Positions 19,829 through 30,196 of a stretch of 64,000 bases of DNA are shown here, piece by piece (the first letter of the stretch is position 1; each line of letters opens with the position of its first letter). The notes below the pieces were generated by a model, which was not told the origin of the DNA, did not search any database, and saw only the letters and a program-made list of their open reading frames with translations. Made by a program: the position numbers and the translations under genes. This DNA is from Carpediemonas membranifera (taxonomy: Eukaryota; Fornicata). Where the stretch lies: positions 1 to 64,000 of the forward strand of contig JAHDYR010000048.1 in the NCBI GenBank assembly GCA_019828565.1. The letters run 5' to 3'.

Positions 19829-20816
19829 ATGAAGAGTCTTTTCTTAGGTTTGCTCCTTCTCGCCACAATCGGTCTCTGCGTCGACTGTGAATGGTATGGC
19901 GTCAGCTCCATGACTCTCAGCAGCTATGACGAAGCTACTGAAGACAGAACTTTAACCTTTTCTGTTGTTAGCGCCTGCCAGTCCCTTGTGAGCTCCTCTA
20001 GCGTGCTGAGGCTGTACCAAAAGTCTGCCAGCTTCTTCGAAACCGTCACTGAGTATGTATTTTCGCCACTTGGCATGTAGTATCTCCTTACCCAGCATCA
20101 CCGACAACATTGAGTCGTCCAGCCTTGTCCATCTCCCCGCTGGCGCGGCCAACGTCACCTTCGATGTCTCTAGCTACGGCACCGACAACGAGTACTACCT
20201 CTGTGTCTCCCTCGACGGCGATGACAACGTCTATGGCTGCTCGTCCTCGTACTACGTCCTGGGCGACGACAACCTGAACATCGGTGGCATCATTGCTGGC
20301 GCGATGGGCGCCATCGTCTGGCTGCTCATCATCTGCTGCTCCCCACTGTGCCTCTGCTGCGTCGTGTGTGTCAAGATCATCTGCCTCATCAGCTGCGTCG
20401 TCATCGCGATCAAGCTCTTCTGCGGTGGGTCAAGCTCTAAGCTGAACCCTAACACTGTCCAGGCCAACACCAACAACCCCATGTTCTCCAACGGCCCGCC
20501 CCAGCCTTACGGCGCATACGGCCAGCCCCAGCAGGGTTATGGCCAGCCTCCCCAAGGCTACGCCCAGCCCAACCAGCCGGGTCCCTACCCTCCCCAGCAG
20601 ACGTACCCTCCCCAGCAGGGTCAGGTCCCCCAGCAAGGCTATGCCCCCCAGCAGGCCCAGCCCCCTCAGCAGGCCCAGACCTACGGCCAGCCTGGCTTCG
20701 GTCAGGGCGGCTACCTGCCCCAGGACCAGCAGGGTCAGCCCATGCAAGACCCCGCCGCCCAGCAGCAGCCCCAGGGCTACGCTGGCCCGCCACCTCCTGG
20801 CGACAACCAGGCTTAA
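19829..20816 (+). CDS. Secreted/type I membrane protein with Pro/Gln-rich tail, paralog 1
   Basis: Exons 19829-20052 and 20096-20816 give 314 residues. There is a clear signal peptide (MKSLFLGLLLLATIGLC), then a Cys-containing extracellular domain of ~140 residues ending in YYLCVSL...YGCSS, a long hydrophobic stretch (IGGIIAGAMGAIVWLLIICC and a second Cys-rich hydrophobic run), and a cytoplasmic tail of ~110 residues dominated by Pro, Gln, Gly and Tyr. The next gene is a tandem paralog with the same layout. No enzyme motif. Surface receptor or adhesion role is conceivable; the PQG tail resembles low-complexity tails that recruit trafficking or WW/SH3-type partners (inference). Confidence 0.75.
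20053..20095 (+). other. 43-nt intron in membrane protein paralog 1
   Basis: Begins GTATGT and ends CTTACCCAG; splicing joins FETVT to DITDNIE in frame. A second possible 3' site (CATGTAG, 27-nt intron) would also keep the frame and insert five residues, so the exact end is uncertain. Confidence 0.75.
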
Positions 20817-21011
20817 GTGTGACGCTTGATGTCATAAATGATGAATGAATAGACGCTTGCTTTTAATTTTTAAGAAATGACAGCTCCTTCCCACCTTGAC
20901 GATGGCAGTTACACATCCTGCGGCACGGCAGAGTCACATTTGGTTGAGGGAATCGTGAATCAAGCTTCCGGGATTTGGATCCCGGGCGACCATTTGGGAC
21001 ACAATTTTGAA

Positions 21012-21863
21012 ATGAAGCAAGTGATCCTTTTGGTGCTACTTTGTGTAGCTCTTTCATCTTGCCTTGATTGCAGCATCCATGGTGTCCACAACTTTACCTT
21101 TGGCGACTATCAGCAGGCTGCAGAGATAAGAAATATCTTCTGGGAGGTCGAACCCAGCTGCATGGGCCTTATTCCTGCTGCTGGAACGTACGACGTCGAA
21201 CTTTTCGTCAGGAAACCTGAATGGAATGAGACGAAATACGTTCCCGTTCAGGAAATCGCCACCATGAGCACGACTGATATCACGACAACAGGAAAGGCCT
21301 TCACGGCGATTAGAACCAACTACTACGCCGTGGAGGATGAGTACTTCGTCTGTATCAGTGTCGGGACCCATATTTACGGCTGTTCGGACGAGGCCCATGT
21401 CCTTGGTCAGGACGACCCCGACAGCTTCTCCAAGTTCGCTCTCGTCGTGGCGGTGATGATTCTTGTAGCTGGCATAGTCGCATGCTTATTCCTGTGCGCT
21501 AAGTTTTCGATCATCGGTTTAGTCATCACGTCGTATCTGAGACGCCGCGCCAAGCTTCATGCCAGAGTCGCCGCTGCCCGCAGGAATCTGCCGCAGGAGA
21601 CGGCCAACCCCATGTACAGCAACGGCGCCGTGCCCCAGTTCCCGGGGCAGCCCATGCCACCAGCCCAGCCCAACCAACCGATGCAGCCGCCCCAGCCGGT
21701 CTACCCTCCCCAGCAGATGCAGACAGGGCCCCAAGACTATGCCCCACCGCAGCAGCAGTTTGCCGAATACAACCAGAACCCCTACGGTAACTATGGTACC
21801 CCGCCGCCGCCCCAGGAGGGCTATGGCGCACCAGCGTACAACCCCCATGGCAATCAGGCGTAG
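21012..21863 (+). CDS. Secreted/type I membrane protein with Pro/Gln-rich tail, paralog 2
   Basis: 283 residues from ATG 21012, chosen because a signal peptide (MKQVILLVLLCVALSSC) follows immediately; an in-frame ATG 45 codons upstream adds a sequence without a signal. Same plan as paralog 1: signal peptide, Cys-containing extracellular domain (NFTFGDY ... EYFVCISVG...YGCS), one membrane segment (FALVVAVMILVAGIVACLFL), a short basic stretch, then a Pro/Gln-rich tail that shares TANPMYSNG/NNPMFSNG with the neighbour. This copy has no intron at the site where paralog 1 has one. Function not recognised. Confidence 0.75.
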   Translation: MKQVILLVLLCVALSSCLDCSIHGVHNFTFGDYQQAAEIRNIFWEVEPSCMGLIPAAGTYDVELFVRKPEWNETKYVPVQEIATMSTTDITTTGKAFTAIRTNYYAVEDEYFVCISVGTHIYGCSDEAHVLGQDDPDSFSKFALVVAVMILVAGIVACLFLCAKFSIIGLVITSYLRRRAKLHARVAAARRNLPQETANPMYSNGAVPQFPGQPMPPAQPNQPMQPPQPVYPPQQMQTGPQDYAPPQQQFAEYNQNPYGNYGTPPPPQEGYGAPAYNPHGNQA

Positions 21864-21979
21864 GATGACGCAGTATGATTGATAAATTCTCCCACAAAGA
21901 GTCGATGGGGTGGGGCAAGATATATCATTTACAGAATAATCAGCGATTTACTGCAATGCACGAAACTCATGTAATTCTC

Positions 21980-23743
21980 TCACCCAAGCACCTTGGACAC
22001 CGCGCTCTCGAGCTCAGCGGCGTCTTGCTCTGCACTAATCAATTGATACAACAACTGAACCGACTCTGCCTGCTGGAAAGAAATGATGCCAAATACGAAG
22101 CGGTGTATAGCGTCGTCGGCCTCGACCCGCTGCTCCAGACAAATAGGCTTGAGATAATCATACAGTCGCCGGACCTGGCCCTGATCTGGGACAATCTCAG
22201 CCAGCTTCGCCCGCAGTTTCACGACCTGGACGTTAGCACGCTCCTGTCTGTCGAGGAGGGAGGCGATGGCGCTGTCACCCATGGCCTGGGGCACCTCTTC
22301 GTTATCGTCCGAGTGGACCTCGAGGTCGGTCTGTTCTTCCATCTGGTGCGCTCTGAGTATAGCCTCGAGCGTCTCTTCAAAGGAGATCTCCACAGTCTCG
22401 AACTCCTCCTGGACTGTCTCAATAGGCGCCTTGTCGAACTTGATCAGCACTGTCTGACCAGCCTCCTCGGGTGACGCGTTCTCCACACCATCAAAGAGTA
22501 GGGGTGACTCGGGAGTGACTCGGCCCATATCGGGGCTGGGGGTCATCAAAAGATTAGCCTGACCCGACATACGACGGAGTCTGCCCTGCGGCTTCTGCGG
22601 TTCAGACACGGGGCGGTCAGGCGATGCGACGTTTCGAGCCCTTCTGAGGTCATCAACCGACACTCTCTTCGCCTCCTTAAGTCGGGCCATAGTCACTGGA
22701 TGGGCCGCGGAGCTGGGCGTCTGCTCTCTCGACGCTTGTTTTGGGGCAGGTTTAGGCGGGGTGGCCGGGGGTTGGGCCTCTTCGACTGGGACAATCCTGA
22801 GCGGTGTGGGGACGCCCTTGCGGATACGAGAGGACGAGGGGCGTTCTGTCTTGGCAGGGACCTTGACAGAGGCCTTGGCTGAGGAGACGCGGCGGTTCTT
22901 GTTGAGTTCCTCGACCGACGGCAGGTCGATTCCCAGCTTCCGGGCGTGTGAACGGAGCACAGGCTTGGCGAGGAGCTCATCGGCCGAGGGTCTGGCCGCA
23001 GGGTCCTTGTTGAGGCACCTAGCGATCGTATCTGCTATGGTCCGTGAGTACGAGGTTGGGATTGGGTGGTACGTCCCCCTAATGATCTTAAGAATGAGCG
23101 CCGCCTGGTTGTTCGCGGTAAACGGGTGTCTTCCAGTACAGAGCTCGTACAGTACACAGCCGAGTGCCCACATGTCGGACTTTGAGTTGTACGACACGTT
23201 CTCACAGAGTTCAGGGGAAAGATAGTATGGCGTCCCGACCATCGTAGAGGCAAAGGACTCGGTGTCCAGCTTGCGGGCAACACCGAGGTCTCCAACCTTG
23301 ACCTTGTTGGCCTTATCGAGGAAGACGTTGAGGCTCTTGAAGTCTCGGTGGAGGTACTTACGGGAGTGCATGTACTGGAGGGCTAGGAGCATCTGGATGA
23401 GCAGGGACCAGATGATCTTCTCGGGAATCTCCTTGCCTGCGCTCTTGCGGATGAAATTCTGCAGGTCTCCGTTGGCTGCATATTCCATGACGATGTGAAG
23501 CGAATGCTCCTCGATAAAGGAGTCGTAGTACTTAATGATATAGTTGCAGTCGAGATCTGCGAGAGTCTTGCACTCTCTAACTGCTGAATCCTTCTCCTTG
23601 ACGCTCATGCCCTCCAGGCTGATCGTTTTGATCACGTATATGCGATTGTCCAGCTTGCGGCGGACTTTCTTGCAGGATCCGTATGAACCCTTGCCAATAG
23701 TTGCGAGTATGTCGAAATCGCCGAGGCAGGAGCGCCGTGGCAT
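21980..23743 (-). CDS. NEK-family (NIMA-related) serine/threonine kinase
   Basis: 587 residues from ATG 23743. Kinase domain at ~8-265: glycine loop IGKGSYGSC, Lys in YVIKTI, catalytic loop YLHRDFKSLNV, DLG in place of DFG (common in NEKs), APE replaced by SPE in GTPYYLSPE, and a C-lobe ending RPSADELLAKP. This wording fits NEK1/3/5-like members, which act on cilia and the cell cycle; flagellates have many. After the kinase comes a low-complexity Pro/Ser/Arg-rich linker and a helical C-terminal domain (~490-587). The track-like longer upstream frame is not needed. The neighbouring MORN5 gene is divergent, 285 bp away, and also linked to flagella in other eukaryotes. Confidence 0.9.
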   Translation of the reverse strand: MPRRSCLGDFDILATIGKGSYGSCKKVRRKLDNRIYVIKTISLEGMSVKEKDSAVRECKTLADLDCNYIIKYYDSFIEEHSLHIVMEYAANGDLQNFIRKSAGKEIPEKIIWSLLIQMLLALQYMHSRKYLHRDFKSLNVFLDKANKVKVGDLGVARKLDTESFASTMVGTPYYLSPELCENVSYNSKSDMWALGCVLYELCTGRHPFTANNQAALILKIIRGTYHPIPTSYSRTIADTIARCLNKDPAARPSADELLAKPVLRSHARKLGIDLPSVEELNKNRRVSSAKASVKVPAKTERPSSSRIRKGVPTPLRIVPVEEAQPPATPPKPAPKQASREQTPSSAAHPVTMARLKEAKRVSVDDLRRARNVASPDRPVSEPQKPQGRLRRMSGQANLLMTPSPDMGRVTPESPLLFDGVENASPEEAGQTVLIKFDKAPIETVQEEFETVEISFEETLEAILRAHQMEEQTDLEVHSDDNEEVPQAMGDSAIASLLDRQERANVQVVKLRAKLAEIVPDQGQVRRLYDYLKPICLEQRVEADDAIHRFVFGIISFQQAESVQLLYQLISAEQDAAELESAVSKVLG

Positions 23744-24028
23744 TGCCGTTGATCGTAACGGAAAGATGAACTGTGCTAAAACTGCACGCACGATGGTCGA
23801 TTCTGATTGGGTCAACTGGATGATGTGTGTGTTGCTGCCATGTAGGAATGGCGAGACTGGCTGCGAGTTAGCAGTCTCCTTCAATGCTTCTGATCAAGAC
23901 ATGTTTGGATTCAATAAATGCTCGTGCTAGATATTATGCGGTCTTCACAAGACATACGGCCCTTTTCGTGGCTTTAAATCATCGTAATCATGCGCTTTTC
24001 ATTGTGCATTTTATGACAAAACCAAACG

Positions 24029-24523
24029 ATGTCGGATCAAATACTGGAAAATTACGAGGGCGCCATAGTAGAAGGGCGCCCCCATGGACATGGAAAGATC
24101 CGCAATGAGAATGGATCGATATATGTCGGTGATTTCTCGCTTGGAGAGTATCACGGTGAGGGGACACTCTATTTCCCCGGCCAAGGCAAAATAGACGGAT
24201 TCTGGGAGCATGGATCACTTAGTTCATTCAAGTTCTACTTTGAGGACGGCCTTCCTTTCGAGCTTCAGGACTGGGGCTACATTACCGAGAAGAACCGTCT
24301 CTTCCAAGCCGAGCTCGTCAACGGAATCGGCACACCAGTCACAAAGGAGCATCCCGATGGCACATACTTCGTCGGTGACGGCTACTATGACCCTAGCAAC
24401 GGCAAGGTGTTCGACTGTGAGACTGGGGCGGAGCTTCGTCGTGTGACTGGGACCAAGGAGGTCGAATGGATCAAGGCCAAGTGCTCATACAACTATAAGC
24501 CGGGGGACGTGCCCGGTAACTAG
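24029..24523 (+). CDS. MORN5: MORN repeat protein, MORN5 type
   Basis: 164 residues. Three MORN-like units open the protein (Y-x-G-x-x-x-x-G-x-x-H-G-x-G pattern, with YHGEGTLYFPGQGK at residues ~38-52). The rest matches the MORN5-specific part: FxDGLPF...W, a segment YFVGDGYYDPSNGKVFD and near the end EVEWIKAKC. Length is as in MORN5. In animals MORN5 is found in sperm flagella and ciliary tissue; a flagellar role here is inferred. The stop TAG is followed within 30 bases by TTAAAC. Confidence 0.8.
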   Translation: MSDQILENYEGAIVEGRPHGHGKIRNENGSIYVGDFSLGEYHGEGTLYFPGQGKIDGFWEHGSLSSFKFYFEDGLPFELQDWGYITEKNRLFQAELVNGIGTPVTKEHPDGTYFVGDGYYDPSNGKVFDCETGAELRRVTGTKEVEWIKAKCSYNYKPGDVPGN

Positions 24524-24705
24524 GCGTGTACATATGATTGTATTAAACGAGTCAGCCTGACGCGGTGGCCGGCAGATGTGGGAGTCGACCATGAAGAAGT
24601 CATGAACGGTCCGTGCCCCGGGATAGGGGTCTTATCTTACTGCCGGTCTGATACTCTCCCTTGACATCGCACGATCCCGCGGGGGCAGATCAATGCTAAA
24701 ACTGC

Positions 24706-26885
24706 ATGACACGAGCACTCTTGCTTGGCTTTCTCTTATCGATAGCTCTGATACTGATGGCCAACACAATGCTGAATCGCGAAGACAAACCCGCAACACC
24801 GCACGGATACATGCGCTGGGACCTCAATGCCGCCGAAATCGAAGCCATGACGGCTCTTCTCATCAAGAGGGATGAGGTTTGTTCTCTACCAACCCAACTA
24901 ACACTAGGATATCCTTAACAAGGTCGTGGCTATTCCCGATGCGGAGAGGACTTTTGCCAACACCTTTGAGCCCCTCATCGAAGACGTCACCGACGAAGCT
25001 GTCGGTTCCTCCATCTACCAGCCCTCCTACATCTCTCCTGTAGCATCAGTCCGCGACGCCTCGTTTGCTGCCAAGAAGGCGATGAGCGAATACGGTGTCA
25101 CTTCTTTTATGCGCCAGGACGTTTACGATGCCCTCGTTGCTCTAAAGAACAACACTCGCGAGTACGACGCAATGCACCCTGAGGCCCGCCGCATGCTCGA
25201 TAAGGCTATTGAGAAGCGCGAACGCAGTGGCCTAGGTCTACCCGAGGCGCAGCGTGAGAAGGTCAAGTCGATTCGGTCCGAGATCGTCAAACTCTGCACG
25301 GAGTTCCAGGAAGTCGTTCAGAACGACGACACCCGCGTCCCCTTCACCAAGGAGGAGCTCGCTGGCATGAGTGATGACTTCCTCGAGTCTCTCACTCATC
25401 TGGACGACGGGCGCTATGAGGTAACGCTCAAGTATCCCGACATCATCCCCATCGCACGCCAGTGCACTGTACGGGAGACCAGGAAGAAGATGAGCCTCGC
25501 TAAGGGCGCTGTTGGCTACCCCGAGAACCTCGAGCGCATGTCCAAGATCGTCTCTCTTCGGGCCGAGCTCGCTGAGCTTCTTTCTTTCAATACGTACGCA
25601 GACTATCGCCTTGCCGACCGCATGGCGAAGAGTGCGGATGGCGTGCACGCCTTCTACGAGGATCTTGTCCCCCGAGTTCACCCCGCCGCATCGAAGGAGG
25701 CCCAGGCCATTCTTGCCCGCTCCAAGACCGAGGGCGACCTCATAGCCCCATGGGACATGAGCTTCTACCAGCGTGAGATCGAGGAGGAGCAGTTTTCGGT
25801 CGACCACGAGGCTCTCCGCAAATATTTCCCCATGGACAACGTCCTGGACGCCATCACCGCTATTGTGGACAAGGTGCTCCACATCAAGCTGGAGAAGGTC
25901 CCCGCCCGCGTCCAGGTGGCGCACACTGGTGATGCTCGGGTCGCTCAGGCGTTGTACGATGATATGGCGAAGAACGGCATCATCGAGGGCGACAGCATCG
26001 CCGTGTGGCACGAAGACGCCGTACCCTTCAAGGCCTCCGACGAGTCCGGTGCTCTTCTCGGTTATCTCATCATGGACCTGCACCCCCGGCCCCATCGGTA
26101 TGCCCACGCTTGCATGATCACGCTCCAGCCAGCCTCTCACAACTCCCATGCTGTTATCGGCCTGCTCGCCAACTTCCCCCGCCCCACTGAGGGCAAGCCT
26201 GCATGTCTGAGACACTCTGACGTCGAGACGTTGCTTCACGAGGTTGGCCACTGCCTGCATGACTTGTCATCTGAGACTTACTACGCTGGTACATCTGGTA
26301 CCACTGGAATTGAGCATGACGCTGTGGAGCTCCCTTCCCAGTGGTTCGAGGGCTTTGCGTGGGATCGTGAGGCCCTTAAACTGCTCGGCACGTCGACTGA
26401 CGGCGTGGTCATCTCGGATGCTGAGATCGACAACCTTCTCAACTCCCGCAAGGCCAACAAGGGGCTGGGAATCATGCGCCAGGTGTTCTTCGGCCAAATC
26501 GACCAGTACATCCACCAGAACGCCGGCCTGTCCGCTTCCGATCTCAAGGAGCGGTACGCTACCATGCGTGCTGAGCTGACGTATACCGAGGAGCCCGCCG
26601 AGTCCTGTGGCCTTGCCTCGTTCGCCCATCTCGTGGGTGGGTACGACTCTGCCGTTCGTTTTTACTTCCATTTTCATATTTACATAGTACTACGGCTACA
26701 TGTGGGCAGACGTGCTTGCTGCCGACTGCAGACTTACAGGGCTCGACGGCGAGGGTGGACGGAAGTTCAGGAAGGAGGTACTCTCTCGGGGTGGGGCCCG
26801 GGACGCGGCAGACAGCGTCAGAGCGTTCCTCGGCCGTGATGCGAACGCCCAGGCGATGTTGAAGGAGCTTGGGTTGGTTGAGTAG
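24706..26885 (+). CDS. M3-family metallopeptidase (thimet/oligopeptidase type)
   Basis: Three exons (24706-24876, 24908-26653, 26688-26885) give 704 residues, the family size. Zinc site HEVGH lies in TLLHEVGHCLHDL, followed by the ELPSQWFEGFAWD segment and, across intron 2, the conserved GGYDSA-YYGYMWADV. M3 peptidases cleave short peptides, usually in cytosol or organelles. The N-terminus (RALLLGFLLSIALILMA) is hydrophobic and could be a signal peptide or anchor if translation starts at the first ATG; downstream Met codons at positions 19, 22 and 36 are alternatives that would give a cytosolic enzyme. Both introns break the frame unless removed. The stop TAG is followed by GTATAAATG. Confidence 0.9.
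24877..24907 (+). other. 31-nt intron 1 of the M3 peptidase gene
   Basis: Begins GTTTGT and ends ACTAACACTAG, a branch-point-like ACTAAC directly against the 3' AG. Splicing joins KRDE to DILNKVVAIP. Confidence 0.9.
26654..26687 (+). other. 34-nt intron 2 of the M3 peptidase gene
   Basis: Begins GTTCGT and ends ATTTACATAG. Splicing restores GGYDSAYYGYMWADV, conserved in the family. Confidence 0.92.
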
Positions 26886-27028
26886 GTATAAATGGCATGA
26901 TTGGCCGAGGGGCGGGCCCTGACGGTCTCTATTATCATTTAGCGTTGCGGTTGGAATGTTTACGGGGTTCGCAGTGAGTGGACCGACCACCACACACTAC
27001 ACTACATCATTTATTTATATTTGCAAGG

Positions 27029-29518
27029 TCAGATGGCATCGTCATCACCGTCCGCGGGACCGCGGGGAGGATGGTGCTGCAATGCATCCCGAGCGATGAA
27101 ACGTTTTGAGGGACTGCCATCGTCATCCTGCCTGCTGCCCTCCGACCCAGCGTCTACCAGGCCGACCTCCATGTCCCTGAGCCACCCGATGGTTGACTCG
27201 AGGAGCATGGCGGACTCACTGAAGTCGGGATTAGAGCCCTGGCTTCCAGAGAAGTGGCTGCCTGGGCTGCGTCCTGGCTCGTCAGCTGCATCGTCATCGA
27301 CGTCGGGGGCCCGTTTTGATGGCCAGTTATCGTCATCGCCATCGTAGCGTCGTGTCACAGGGCATGGCGTGTGGCGACGCAAGGCTTCACTGAGCGATGC
27401 AACCCGACCGGCGAGGGTCGATTGCAGCTCAGTGTTCTGGACCTTGATCGCGGTGTTCGTTGTGGTTGTGCGCTTTGTCTTCTCGCGCTGTTTCACTTTC
27501 CGGAGTCGGCTAGCTTCAGTTTCGAACGCAGCACCGTGTAACTCGCTGCTGGGCTGCTCCAGATCGACGGGCTCCACCTCCGCAACAGGGGCATCCAATG
27601 GCGGGCACTCGACCCCCAGCTGGCCGAGGACCCAGTCTAGCGCGGCGATCTGCCCGCGGAGGTGGGAGTTGACCAGGCTGAGGTCGTAGTGTCGCTGCCG
27701 GATCACCCCAGGTGTCTTCTTGGCAGCCTCTTCGGGATCCTCACGTGTTTCAGCGGGATAAGGGACTGCTTCCATCGTGCTGCCGTCGAACCCGGAGAGT
27801 GCTCCGGAAATGTCTTCCTCGGCGAGGCCAAGGGCGACCTGGAGGTCATTGATCTCGGCCATCACGGCGTTGATCTCATCCCTCAGGATGGCGTTGTTAG
27901 CAAGGTTGCGCTGCTTTGCCGTCATTCCAGAAGCATCGACCTTGACGTCGCGCTTGGATGGTAGCACACGGTCGGTGTTCCCAGGCGCATTGCCGCGACC
28001 AAGCAGCATCCGTACATAGAGGAGCGCCTTCTGCGCGCCCTGCCGCCACTTGGCCTCCTTCATGACCTTGAGCTTGTGCTCCAGAAGATCGCGTCTTGGT
28101 AGTTCTGCCAAGCCAACCTGGGTGGGAAGCGCACACAGCGACGGCCCTGGATAAGCTGGATGAGCGGCATCTCCAACCTTAGGGGCGAGTATGTCACCGG
28201 AAGGCTTGCCGCCGCAAAGGAAGGAGGGCTGAAGCTTTGGGAGATGCATACGCATGTCAAGGTCCAGGTCCATTGCCTGCATCATGCCGATCATCATTCG
28301 CGAGTCCCCTGCACCATCGCTCCCATTGCTCTTGCGGTAATGCTTGGGCTGGTGGGCGTCGTCGTCGGCCTCGTAGTGACCTCGCTTTGTGTCGTGACCA
28401 TTGGCTGCCCCACCGTCGCTGTCATCGTCGTCGCAAGTGGGCCGGATCACCGCTGCGCCAGACTTGCGGATGTAGCGCTCGAGGAGCTCATCGAGAGATG
28501 CTTCGCGATCAGGCAAGAGCTCGGTGAGCAGCGTGCTCTGCGCGACTAGCTTCGCACTCATATCGTCCAGAAGGACCTCCTCTTTGCGTTTTCTTTCTGT
28601 CTTGAGTTGACCGACTTTCTTCTCCCTCTTATCGTCGCTAAGCCCAGCATCGGGTTCCTGCCGCTCGACAGGATCAGGCTCGGGGATTGCGTTGGGTGTC
28701 GCGTGACTGCTCGTGACGTTGAGAAGGTTGAGCACCCAGTCATAAGTCTCGACATGCCCACGCAGCCTGCGGTTCTCGAGACGACACTCGAAGTTGTTCG
28801 CGATAGAGGCCCTCTTGCCGCTGCGTCTCCGTCGAATTGGGGAGGGAAGGCGGAATATTTTGCCAAGCCTCCTCTGATCTGAAGGTGGGCGTCTCAGGGC
28901 CTCGACGATCTTGCCCTCACACCGCTCTAGTGCCTCCCTGAGAGAGGCAATCTCTCCTGCAATGAGCCTGATCTCCGCGCGAAGCCTGTCCCTCTTCCAT
29001 TTCGCTCGATCATTTGATCCCTCGATATCGGCGGGGGCTTCGAAGTCGAGCACGCTTGGCATGGCTCTATCAGTGGGGTCGAACTGTACTGGGTCGGTGA
29101 TGAGGCCGCAGGCCCAAAGTTTCTGTTGGATCTCTTCTTCGGATTCACGAGCACCCTGCAACCAACAAAGCAACTCCATCAGCTCTAGCTTGCGCTGCAG
29201 AAGCGGCCCAGTAGTTCTAGGTAGCGTGTCACTCGACAGGGTGTCGACATTGTGCCTCCGTGATGGCCTCTCCATGGTCTCCATTGGCAGCTCATGTGCT
29301 CTGGGCGGGAGTGGGATTCGGGACTCACCGGATGACTGGTCAGATGAAACATCTTGGCCCTCCGTGACGTTGATGTTCTGGGACGATGGGAGCTGACACC
29401 TGTATACAGATCCATCGAGAAGGTCAACAATGGGGATGCTCGAAGCGTTTGCCTTCTGCTGGGAATCTTCAGGCAGAGAAGCGCTATTGTCTGGCAAATT
29501 ACCACGATTGCCCGTCAT
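27029..29518 (-). CDS. Large coiled-coil/bZIP-like protein with two copies of one block
   Basis: 829 residues from ATG 29518. It is built from two versions of one ~300-residue block, one diverged (N-terminal half) and one nearly identical to part of the neighbour at 31816-35868. Shared landmarks per block: a start like LLEHKLKVMKEAKWRQGA, a helical stretch with basic residues, a segment with LRGxIxxxDWVL, and a Lys/Arg-rich run (QREKTKR). In the second copy RNLANNAILR fits the N-x7-R spacing of a bZIP basic region followed by Leu-spaced helix, but this may only be a coiled coil. Residues ~360-420 are Asp/Gly/His-rich. It ends with a tail unlike the neighbour. No family recognised. Confidence 0.65.
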   Translation of the reverse strand: MTGNRGNLPDNSASLPEDSQQKANASSIPIVDLLDGSVYRCQLPSSQNINVTEGQDVSSDQSSGESRIPLPPRAHELPMETMERPSRRHNVDTLSSDTLPRTTGPLLQRKLELMELLCWLQGARESEEEIQQKLWACGLITDPVQFDPTDRAMPSVLDFEAPADIEGSNDRAKWKRDRLRAEIRLIAGEIASLREALERCEGKIVEALRRPPSDQRRLGKIFRLPSPIRRRRSGKRASIANNFECRLENRRLRGHVETYDWVLNLLNVTSSHATPNAIPEPDPVERQEPDAGLSDDKREKKVGQLKTERKRKEEVLLDDMSAKLVAQSTLLTELLPDREASLDELLERYIRKSGAAVIRPTCDDDDSDGGAANGHDTKRGHYEADDDAHQPKHYRKSNGSDGAGDSRMMIGMMQAMDLDLDMRMHLPKLQPSFLCGGKPSGDILAPKVGDAAHPAYPGPSLCALPTQVGLAELPRRDLLEHKLKVMKEAKWRQGAQKALLYVRMLLGRGNAPGNTDRVLPSKRDVKVDASGMTAKQRNLANNAILRDEINAVMAEINDLQVALGLAEEDISGALSGFDGSTMEAVPYPAETREDPEEAAKKTPGVIRQRHYDLSLVNSHLRGQIAALDWVLGQLGVECPPLDAPVAEVEPVDLEQPSSELHGAAFETEASRLRKVKQREKTKRTTTTNTAIKVQNTELQSTLAGRVASLSEALRRHTPCPVTRRYDGDDDNWPSKRAPDVDDDAADEPGRSPGSHFSGSQGSNPDFSESAMLLESTIGWLRDMEVGLVDAGSEGSRQDDDGSPSKRFIARDALQHHPPRGPADGDDDAI
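27129..28083. repeat. ~955-bp duplicated block (copy in the 829-residue gene)
   Basis: Nearly identical to 34459-35414. Edges fall inside coding sequence on both sides, so the two proteins share this part and differ outside it. Confidence 0.9.
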
Positions 29519-30088
29519 TTGCTGGACTTTCACTCCTTTTGGTTTTAAAGCATTGCCGACAAAGTGACACAGCCCGAATTACATTATACATTTGTCTAAC
29601 ATAACAGTGTGTTTTATGTCCATAACACCTTCTAAGACTATGAGAGCCACTCCTTTGATACATAGCCATCAGTTGACTGTTCCACCGGCTTGTGCCCTTG
29701 TTTCCGACTCGATAACGGCCATTTCGTCTGAGAAACCGACTCAGTCGTTTGGCACGGGTTGGTCCTGTTGGTGACAGCAGACAACGGTAGCTGGAAGTCT
29801 CATTTGGTGTGACGAGACAAGAGGGTCCAAGAATTTGGTGGTGTCATGATGGAAAAACGACCGATCTCTCTTTGAACGCATGGTTGCATCCAATTCTACG
29901 TGCGATAGTGCTAGAACACCGCTGATTGTGATGCATCGCCTTTCTGCCACGGCGGCAGGTGATGTGCCTGGCGACATTCCCAATCTTATCCGCCATGCTT
30001 TCTCCAGACACTTCAACGAGGTTCTTCCAGAAGCACAGATATAGAGACAACTATACCGACCAGCTCCACTAAGCAGGAACTCCTCGCC
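29519..30088. other. Intergenic region, no supported gene
   Basis: Between the divergent coiled-coil gene and the pseudogene. Only short frames without domains; A/T richer than its surroundings. It probably holds both promoters. Confidence 0.4.
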
Positions 30089-30196
30089 ATGCTTACCACG
30101 ATGCCCCCACTCGTTCCAGCTGCCAGTTCCTCCTCAACCGAGCTCGTACCACACTCGAGGACTGCAAGTAGGACACTGACGGAGACGGAGGTCAGC

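Noticed and set aside
25238-26260. 340-codon frame antisense to the M3 peptidase
   Set aside because: Shadow frame caused by codon bias in a GC-rich gene.
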